A stretch of 5,114 nt of DNA from NCBI GenBank assembly GCA_029051445.1, contig JAIDKP010000439.1, forward strand, positions 1 to 5,114, given 5' to 3'. Origin of the DNA: Muribaculaceae bacterium. GTDB lineage: Bacteria > Bacteroidota > Bacteroidia > Bacteroidales > Muribaculaceae. The stretch's first letter is position 1; every line of letters begins with the position of its first letter. Shown here in pieces: positions 1 to 5,114 of the stretch. The notes under the pieces are model-generated. The model was not told the origin of the DNA, ran no database searches, and saw only the letters and a program-made list of their open reading frames with translations. The position numbers and the translations under genes are program-made.

Positions 1-1
1 G

Positions 2-247
2 ACTGAGGATCTCTACAACAAAGACAGCGGGCAAATCTTCCAGCCGGCACTCACACAAATACAGACACACTACGAGCAGCAATGGCTTGCACGCGGACTA
101 ACGATAAAATACCTGTCGTTCTCGCTCCCCTCCCCTGCCCGCAAACTGCAGGAGCCACCGGAAGCCGAAGAAATACCGCGCGACACCTACCGCTCATACT
201 CACGCGGCGTAATACAAGGAAATATTCAGCCAACAGATCAGGAATAA
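2..247 (+). CDS. trmB: tRNA (guanine-N7)-methyltransferase, C-terminal part (5' end outside window)
   Basis: The reading frame enters from the left edge and ends at TAA 245-247, giving the last 81 residues. It begins TEDLY and contains YEQQWLARGLTIKYLSF, which matches the C-terminal segment of Bacteroides TrmB as I remember it, followed by the proline- and glutamate-rich tail ending in a DTYRSYSRG segment that is typical of that group. TrmB uses AdoMet to methylate N7 of G46 in the variable loop of tRNAs in the cytoplasm. The visible T-H-Y-E (fragment residues 22-25, bases 65-76) corresponds to the conserved T-x-x-E near the C-terminus of the family (Thr217 and Glu220 in E. coli TrmB). The Rossmann-fold AdoMet site lies upstream, outside the window, so catalytic integrity cannot be judged here. 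The stop codon directly touches the start of the next gene, which suggests a shared transcript. Confidence 0.9.
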   Translation, partial: TEDLYNKDSGQIFQPALTQIQTHYEQQWLARGLTIKYLSFSLPSPARKLQEPPEAEEIPRDTYRSYSRGVIQGNIQPTDQE

Positions 248-250
248 ATG
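240..250 (+). promoter_or_regulatory. trmB/mrp stop-start junction with possible AGGA ribosome binding site
   Basis: The trmB stop TAA (245-247) is immediately followed by ATG (248-250) with no bases between. An AGGA at 240-243 lies four bases before the ATG, a short spacing for a Shine-Dalgarno site. The arrangement suggests translational coupling: ribosomes finishing trmB can restart on the adjacent ATG. Bacteroidota depend little on Shine-Dalgarno pairing, so the AGGA may be incidental. No separate promoter for mrp is evident in the trmB tail. Confidence 0.45.
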
Positions 251-1348
251 GATAAGAAACAGATAGTGTTTGACGCACTCAAAAACGTCAGATACCCGGG
301 CACAGGTAAAAACATCGTCGAATCAGGCATGGTACAGCCCGACGACATTAAGGTCGAAGACAACAAGGTCTACATCGACATCCATTTCGAACGCCCAACC
401 GATCCATTTGTAAAATCGATTGTAAAAGCCGCAGAAACAGCGGTTACAACATTCGGAAGTCCTGATCTGGAGGTAAAAGGAAACGTCACCCCACATTATC
501 GCCAGCAACTGCCCGAAAGCGACAGCCACCCGCTCAAAGACGTAAGCAACATCATCGCCGTGTCATCTGGCAAAGGAGGAGTAGGCAAATCGACCGTAGC
601 TGCAAATCTTGCCGTCGCACTGGCGGCCGAAGGCTACAAAGTCGGCCTTCTCGATGCCGATATATTCGGTCCCTCCGTGCCAAAAATGTTCGGCATCGAA
701 GACTACCAGCTCTACATGCACAAAGTCGACGGACGGGACCTGATAATACCGGCCGAAAGATATGGAGTGAAGATACTCTCCATAGGATTCCTTGTCGACA
801 AAAACAGTGCCGTGATATGGCGTGGTGCAATGGCATCCAACGCACTGAAGCAACTCATCAGCGATGTTGAGTGGGGCGAGCTCGACTACTTCCTCATCGA
901 CATGCCTCCCGGCACCTCCGACATACACCTTACACTTGTACAGCAGCTGCCGATTACCGGAGCTGTCATCGTGAGCACACCGCAGGAAGTCGCACTTGCC
1001 GACGCACGCAAAGGCATAGCAATGTTCAGGGAGCCCAAAATAGATGTTCCCGTACTCGGCATAGTGGAAAACATGGCATGGTTCACGCCTGAGCGCCACC
1101 CCGACGAACGATACTACATTTTCGGCAAAGAGGGAGCAGCAAATCTGGCCAAAGAGCTCAACGTGCCACTGCTCGCAGAAATCCCGGTGACCGAGTCCAT
1201 ATGCGACAGCGGTGACAACGGGCACCCCGTCGCACTCGACCGGAACATCACGGCACAGGCATTCGCACACCTCGCACGCGAAGTCATCGATGCTGTCGAC
1301 AAGCGCAACTCCACGCTCCCGCCGACAAAAGCGGTCATTACAAAATAA
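248..1348 (+). CDS. mrp: Mrp/NBP35/ApbC-family P-loop ATPase, iron-sulfur cluster carrier, lacking the CxxC pair
   Basis: This complete 366-residue protein has the usual two-part Mrp layout. Residues about 3-85 form a MIP18/DUF59-like domain (YPGTGKNIVESGMV at 16-29). Residues about 98-345 form the MinD/SIMIBI-type ATPase. Its deviant Walker A is GKGGVGKS at 108-115, with the signature Lys109 and Lys114. Switch I is DADIFGPS at 136-143, and the Walker B/switch II region is LIDMPPGTSD at 216-225. Family members are cytoplasmic dimers that bind ATP and transfer Fe-S clusters to apoproteins. In E. coli and most relatives the ENM motif is followed by a CxxC pair that holds the bridging cluster. 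Here ENMAWF (274-279) leads into TPERHPDERYYIFG with no cysteine, and the only cysteine in the protein is Cys319. Cluster binding is therefore uncertain, although the ATPase looks intact. The ATG at 248 is chosen because it abuts the trmB stop and gives the expected N-terminus. Confidence 0.93.
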   Translation: MDKKQIVFDALKNVRYPGTGKNIVESGMVQPDDIKVEDNKVYIDIHFERPTDPFVKSIVKAAETAVTTFGSPDLEVKGNVTPHYRQQLPESDSHPLKDVSNIIAVSSGKGGVGKSTVAANLAVALAAEGYKVGLLDADIFGPSVPKMFGIEDYQLYMHKVDGRDLIIPAERYGVKILSIGFLVDKNSAVIWRGAMASNALKQLISDVEWGELDYFLIDMPPGTSDIHLTLVQQLPITGAVIVSTPQEVALADARKGIAMFREPKIDVPVLGIVENMAWFTPERHPDERYYIFGKEGAANLAKELNVPLLAEIPVTESICDSGDNGHPVALDRNITAQAFAHLAREVIDAVDKRNSTLPPTKAVITK

Positions 1349-1366
1349 GAGTGTGGAAAACCACTC
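1349..1366 (+). terminator. Weak hairpin right after mrp, doubtful terminator or processing site
   Basis: Directly after the mrp stop, GAG-TG-TGG-AAAA-CCA-CTC can fold into a six-pair stem with a two-base bulge and an AAAA loop. An alternative pairing is GAGTG with CACTC, giving a larger loop. Only CCCC and TTT follow, so there is no proper U-tract and an efficient intrinsic terminator is unlikely. It could be a weak attenuator, an mRNA processing or stability element, or chance. The rest of the 57-base gap up to metH shows no recognisable Bacteroides-type promoter (TTTG / TAnnTTTG). Confidence 0.2.
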
Positions 1367-1405
1367 CCCTTTGATTCAAGCTCAACAAATTTCATTCCCC
1401 ACCCG

Positions 1406-4400
1406 ATGAATCTGTCACATACCAAATATCGCCACTCATTCGACTCTCTGTGCATGACTGCCGCCAAACGCATACTCATACTCGATGGAGCAATGGGGAC
1501 CATGATCATGCGGCTCGGCCTCAGCGAGACCGACTTCCGCGGCGACAGATTCACCGATCACCACATGCCGCTTGCCGGTTGCAACGACATACTGTCTGTC
1601 ACACAACCCGAAAAGATCAAGGCAATACACACCGCCTATCTTGAGGCCGGAGCCGACATAATCGAGACAAACTCTTTCAACTCCAACAGATTCTCATTAT
1701 CAGACTATGGCATCGAGAACCTGGCCGGAGAAATCGCATTTGCCGCTGCAAAAATCGCAAGAGAGAGCGCCGATCACTTCATGCAAAACAACCCGCACCG
1801 CCAGGTATGGGTTGCAGGAAGCATTGGACCGTCAGGCAAATCACTGACAATGGCATCGACACTCGGAGACAGCTCTGCCGACTTCGACTCACTCGCCGCG
1901 ACAATCGGCACCCAGGCCGAAAACCTGATCAACGGAGGAGCCGACATACTACTGATCGAGACATGCTTCGACGCGCTCAACGCAAAAGCCGCCGCCTACG
2001 GAGCAATCAAAGCGATGGAACGCACCGGAACGAGACTTCCGGTCATAATATCGATTACACTTGCCGAAGCCGGACGCACCCTGTCGGGAATGACACTGGA
2101 AGCATTCACTGCAGCTATGGCCCACATCGAGCCATGGGCCATATCGCTCAACTGCAGCTTCGGTGTCGAAGGCATGGCAGCCCCGCTGCAGCTTCTCCAG
2201 GCACAGCCATGCTCGATAGGCATATACCCCAACGCAGGACTTCCCGATGCGATGGGATGCTACAGAGAGCAACCCGAAAGCATGGCGGCAAAAATCAGAC
2301 CTCTTGCTGAAAAGCAGATGCTGAACTTCGTGGGAGGATGCTGCGGCACAACACCCGACCACATACGACATATAGCCGAAACCGTCTCAGGTCTCACACC
2401 GCGGCCGGTTCCTGAATTGCAGCCCGTCCTACAGATCACAGGACTCGATCCGCTGAAAGTAATTCCGGAAAACAACTTCCTCAACGTAGGCGAGCGGTGC
2501 AACGTTGCCGGAAGCCGGAAATTCCTCAGGCTCGTCAAAGAAGGAAACACCGAAGAAACCGTAGCGATCGCAAGAGATCAGATTGAATCAGGCGCAAGGG
2601 TCCTCGACATAAATCTCGACGATGCCATGCTCGATACCCGGGAAGAAATGAAAAAATTTGTGCGCGCACTCACTGCCGACCCTGTCACATCGGCCGTGCC
2701 GCTCATGATAGACTCTTCTGATTTCGATGTGATTGTCGAAGCCCTGAAACTCGTTCAGGGGCGGGCAATAGTAAACTCCATCTCACTGAAAGAAGGCGAA
2801 GACACATTCATCAGAAAAGCCTGCCAGATAAAATCGCTCGGGGCTGTTCCGGTTGTGATGGCATTTGACGAGGAAGGCCAGGCCACAACACTCCCCCGCC
2901 GCAAAGAAATTATCTCACGCGCCTACGACATACTCACTTCCGAAAAAGTCGGCTTCCACCCCTGGGAGATCATCTTCGATCCAAACATACTGGCTGTAGC
3001 AACAGGAATGCCCGAGCATGACTGTCTTGCCGCCGACTTTCTTGACTCCGTGAAGTGGATCAAAGAAACAATGCCTCACGCCAAGATATCAGGCGGACTG
3101 AGCAACCTTTCATTCTCGTTCAGAGGCAACAACAAGGTGCGAGAGGCGATGCACGCACTGTTTCTACACCGTGCCATACAGCTCGGCATGGACATGGCGA
3201 TAGTCAATGCAGCGGCACTCCCGGCCATAGACGATATACCCGCCACACTGCGCGACGCTGTCGACGACGTGCTTTGGCGCTCCCCGGGCCCGGAGGCTTC
3301 GGAGCGACTCATCGAGACTGCACAACAGATCCTTGAGGAAAAAAATGACACCAGAGACAACATCAAAAGCGGCACACCCACGCCCATAGACAACCTCCCG
3401 CCATCACGCCGCATCACCGAAAAAGTGATGAAAGGCAACCTCGACAACCTGCAGGAACTCCTGCTGTCGGAGATGGATCGGAACAACACAAGTCCCTTCG
3501 ACATAATCAACGGCCCGCTTATGGAAGGGATGAATCGGGTCGGACAACTCTTCGGCGAAGGAAAAATGTTTCTGCCACAGGTTGTGAGAAGTGCGCGTGT
3601 CATGAAACAGGCCGTCGACATTCTCACCCCCTACATCGAAGCAGGCACCGCAGACGCTCAGTCATCGGCAAGACCGCGCATGGTTCTCGCAACCGTCAAA
3701 GGAGACGTACACGACATCGGAAAAAACATTGTCGCAGTGATCATGCGGTGCAACGGATGGGACGTTATAGATCTCGGTGTGATGGTCGAGCCTGACAGAA
3801 TAATCGATGAAGCACGCCAGGCAAAAGCCGATGCGATCGGACTGAGCGGACTCATAACCCCGTCGCTTGGCGAAATGGTCAGAATTGCATCCATGATGCA
3901 GGAATCCGGAATGCGGTTGCCGCTGTTTGTGGGCGGAGCCACAACCTCCGACCTGCACACTGCCGTAAAAATAGCGCCTGCCTATCCCGACGGAGCCGTA
4001 ATCCACACATCGGATGCGGCCACACTGCCGGGGGTAGCAACCCGGTTTATAGGAACCGCATACGACAACGCCGTCACCACACTGCGCGAAAGCCAGAATC
4101 AGATGCGCATTAACTATGAGAACGAGCAACGACTGCGCAACCGGCTCACACCCGATCAGGCAAGAGCACGCAGGCATGTCACGACATCACCCTCTCCCGC
4201 TCCGCTCACTCCGGGAATTACCGATATAAAAATAACTGTCGAACAGGCCGCGCCCTATATCAACTGGAGAGCATTTCTCAGCGCCTGGGGACTGCCTCCG
4301 TCACTCGCCTCTCTCACCGACATCGACGGTTGCGACCACTGCCGCGCACAATGGCTGGCAGCAATCCCCGAGAGCGACCGCGGACGTGCCGCCGAAGCGA

Positions 4401-5029
4401 TGCAGCTTATCAAAGAAGCAAAACGACGCATTACATCAATGGCAAAAGCCGAGTTGAGCGCACGCGTAGCAATTCTCCCCGCACGTGCTGATGCAGAAAC
4501 CATCACCACTACCCTCCCCAACGGCCGCGAAGTCTCACTCGAGACACCGCGTCAGCTCAATCCTACACAGTCGGGGCTACAGCTTGCACTGGCCGACTTT
4601 ATCTCATCGGAGACCACCGATTACGCAGGATTCTTCTTTGTCACAACAGCCGGCACGGTAGCGCAGGCAGTAGAAAAAGCCCGCAACAGAGCCGACGACT
4701 ACGAGACACTACTGCTGCAATCTCTTGCCGACCGTCTGGTCGAAGCTGCGACCGAACTGACACATTTCCGTGTGCGCAAATCGCTATGGGGCTACTCCCC
4801 TCTTGAGACCCTCGACCCTTCGACTTTCATGAGACACAACTATCGTGGCATAAGGCCCGCCATAGGATATCCGTCGCTACCCGACCAGGCCATAGTCTTT
4901 GACTTCGACAAGATACTCGACTACAGTTCCGCCGGGATATCTCTGACCGAAAACGGAGCCCTCTCTCCGCAGGCTACGACAACAGGCATGCTGCTCGCAT
5001 CACCCGATGCACGCTACTTCGCCGTATAG
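1406..5029 (+). CDS. metH: Cobalamin-dependent methionine synthase (5-methyltetrahydrofolate-homocysteine methyltransferase)
   Basis: This 1207-residue cytoplasmic enzyme moves the methyl group from 5-methyl-THF to homocysteine through methylcobalamin, making methionine and THF. All four modules are present in order. The homocysteine domain (about 20-335) has ILILDGAMGTMI at 23-34 and zinc ligands Cys250, Cys312 and Cys313. The pterin domain (about 355-625) has NVGERCNV at 360-367, DINLDDAMLD at 401-410, MIDSS at 434-438 and GGLSNLSFSFRG at 563-574. The B12 cap is at about 665-750 (MFLPQVVRSARVMKQA at 721-736). The B12 domain is at about 757-890, with D767-x-H769-D770-x-x-G772 (His769 is the cobalt ligand) and Ser820. 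The AdoMet reactivation domain is at about 935-1207, with Glu1113 and R1150-PAI-G-Y1155. Two oddities: Asn953 sits where E. coli has Asp946, and the protein stops about 30 residues before the E. coli end. The start at 1406 leaves 22 residues before ILILDG, comparable to E. coli. An ATG at 1454 would leave only six. Neither start has a Shine-Dalgarno site. Confidence 0.97.
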   Translation: MNLSHTKYRHSFDSLCMTAAKRILILDGAMGTMIMRLGLSETDFRGDRFTDHHMPLAGCNDILSVTQPEKIKAIHTAYLEAGADIIETNSFNSNRFSLSDYGIENLAGEIAFAAAKIARESADHFMQNNPHRQVWVAGSIGPSGKSLTMASTLGDSSADFDSLAATIGTQAENLINGGADILLIETCFDALNAKAAAYGAIKAMERTGTRLPVIISITLAEAGRTLSGMTLEAFTAAMAHIEPWAISLNCSFGVEGMAAPLQLLQAQPCSIGIYPNAGLPDAMGCYREQPESMAAKIRPLAEKQMLNFVGGCCGTTPDHIRHIAETVSGLTPRPVPELQPVLQITGLDPLKVIPENNFLNVGERCNVAGSRKFLRLVKEGNTEETVAIARDQIESGARVLDINLDDAMLDTREEMKKFVRALTADPVTSAVPLMIDSSDFDVIVEALKLVQGRAIVNSISLKEGEDTFIRKACQIKSLGAVPVVMAFDEEGQATTLPRRKEIISRAYDILTSEKVGFHPWEIIFDPNILAVATGMPEHDCLAADFLDSVKWIKETMPHAKISGGLSNLSFSFRGNNKVREAMHALFLHRAIQLGMDMAIVNAAALPAIDDIPATLRDAVDDVLWRSPGPEASERLIETAQQILEEKNDTRDNIKSGTPTPIDNLPPSRRITEKVMKGNLDNLQELLLSEMDRNNTSPFDIINGPLMEGMNRVGQLFGEGKMFLPQVVRSARVMKQAVDILTPYIEAGTADAQSSARPRMVLATVKGDVHDIGKNIVAVIMRCNGWDVIDLGVMVEPDRIIDEARQAKADAIGLSGLITPSLGEMVRIASMMQESGMRLPLFVGGATTSDLHTAVKIAPAYPDGAVIHTSDAATLPGVATRFIGTAYDNAVTTLRESQNQMRINYENEQRLRNRLTPDQARARRHVTTSPSPAPLTPGITDIKITVEQAAPYINWRAFLSAWGLPPSLASLTDIDGCDHCRAQWLAAIPESDRGRAAEAMQLIKEAKRRITSMAKAELSARVAILPARADAETITTTLPNGREVSLETPRQLNPTQSGLQLALADFISSETTDYAGFFFVTTAGTVAQAVEKARNRADDYETLLLQSLADRLVEAATELTHFRVRKSLWGYSPLETLDPSTFMRHNYRGIRPAIGYPSLPDQAIVFDFDKILDYSSAGISLTENGALSPQATTTGMLLASPDARYFAV
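2116..2143. repeat. Perfect 9-bp inverted repeat inside metH
   Basis: TATGGCCCA (2116-2124) and TGGGCCATA (2135-2143) are exact reverse complements separated by ten bases, so the mRNA could form a nine-pair stem. It lies in the homocysteine-domain coding sequence, over codons for the segment AMAHIEPWAIS, shortly before the zinc ligand Cys250. The repeat is certain. A function is not: it may be a by-product of Ala, Met/His and Trp codons, or an internal mRNA fold or binding site. Confidence 0.4.
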
Positions 5030-5073
5030 ACAACACGCCAGACACATAAATAAAATAAACCAATACTACAACT
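5030..5073 (+). promoter_or_regulatory. A-rich leader before the downstream gene
   Basis: The 44-base gap after metH is strongly A-rich, with only two G residues and a run ATAAATAAAATAAA at 5046-5059. A-rich leaders without Shine-Dalgarno are common before genes in Bacteroidota and favour ribosome access. No hairpin with a U-tract follows the metH stop and no clear TTTG / TAnnTTTG promoter is visible, so the next gene may be co-transcribed with metH or read from a promoter I cannot recognise. Confidence 0.25.
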
Positions 5074-5114
5074 ATGAAACTGTTTGCAAAACTCATCATC
5101 GCAGCTGCAGTAGC
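5074..5114 (+). CDS. Start of a probable exported protein (truncated by window edge)
   Basis: An ATG at 5074 opens a frame that stays open to the window end, giving 13 full codons, MKLFAKLIIAAAV, and the first two bases of a further codon that must be Ala (GC-). Two lysines followed by a hydrophobic, alanine-rich run are what the beginning of a Sec signal peptide looks like, so the product is probably exported to the periplasm or outer membrane. Too little is present to name a family, and a short N-terminal membrane anchor is also possible. The A-rich leader just upstream supports this ATG as the real start. Confidence 0.6.
   Translation, partial: MKLFAKLIIAAAV

Noticed and set aside
563..1270. 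Long antisense open frame of 235 codons opposite mrp
   Set aside because: It lies wholly within the well-supported mrp gene, its translation is cysteine-rich without any recognisable domain, and it is explained by the stop-poor, GC-rich codon use of the sense gene.
1370..1373. TTTG in the mrp-metH gap as a Bacteroides -33 promoter element
   Set aside because: No TAnnTTTG -7 element lies at the right distance downstream, so the four-base match is not meaningful.
1454..1456. Internal ATG as the metH start
   Set aside because: It would leave only six residues before the first conserved strand ILILDG, whereas the ATG at 1406 gives an N-terminal length closer to characterised MetH proteins. It cannot be fully excluded because neither site has a Shine-Dalgarno sequence.
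1807..2310. Sense-strand open frame of 167 codons overlapping metH in another frame
   Set aside because: Its translation is rich in Arg, His and Gln, as expected from reading MetH codons out of frame, and has no start context or domain.
3284..3293. GC-rich 10-bp palindrome CCGGGCCCGG in metH
   Set aside because: It has no loop, encodes the ordinary inter-domain segment SPGPEA, and is short enough to arise by chance in GC-rich coding sequence.
3076..4177. Antisense open frames of 183 and 171 codons opposite metH (3076-3627 and 3662-4177)
   Set aside because: Both overlap fully conserved MetH domains (pterin, cap and B12 modules) and have low-complexity translations with no family resemblance. 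They are frame shadows.
4893..4901. TAGTCTTTG near the end of metH as a -7 element for the downstream gene
   Set aside because: It has three rather than two bases between TA and TTTG, sits in conserved coding sequence, and is about 170 bases before the next start.

Overview
This window reads as an ordinary housekeeping stretch of a member of the Bacteroidota, most likely order Bacteroidales. The basis is protein-level resemblance to remembered Bacteroides sequences: the TrmB tail (YEQQWLxRGLxIKY, then a short family-specific C-terminal tail), an Mrp with YPGTGKN and ENMAWFTP, and a MetH with GERCNVAGSRKFLRL. Translation starts with little or no Shine-Dalgarno and with A-rich leaders fit this. 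The fairly GC-rich codon choice would suit a gut family such as Muribaculaceae, but that family-level guess is inference only.

Layout, all on the + strand: (1) the last 81 codons of trmB, the tRNA m7G46 methyltransferase; (2) a complete Mrp/NBP35/ApbC-type P-loop ATPase, whose ATG directly abuts the trmB stop codon; (3) a 57-base gap with a weak hairpin; (4) a complete 1207-residue cobalamin-dependent methionine synthase, metH, with all four modules; (5) a 44-base A-rich gap; (6) the first 13 codons of a gene whose product begins like a signal peptide. No stretch over 300 bases lacks a gene. I saw no RNA gene, mobile element, CRISPR array or tandem repeat.

Together: trmB and mrp are probably co-transcribed and translationally coupled, and metH may be read from the same transcript. 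The products serve tRNA modification, iron-sulfur cluster delivery and one-carbon/methionine metabolism, with no obvious single pathway joining them. I found no evidence of a new system. The points worth a second look are variations on known families: an Mrp without the usual CxxC cluster-binding pair (only one cysteine in the whole protein), a MetH with Asn where E. coli has the AdoMet-contacting Asp946, a MetH that stops about 30 residues short of the E. coli C-terminus, and a perfect 9-bp inverted repeat inside metH.
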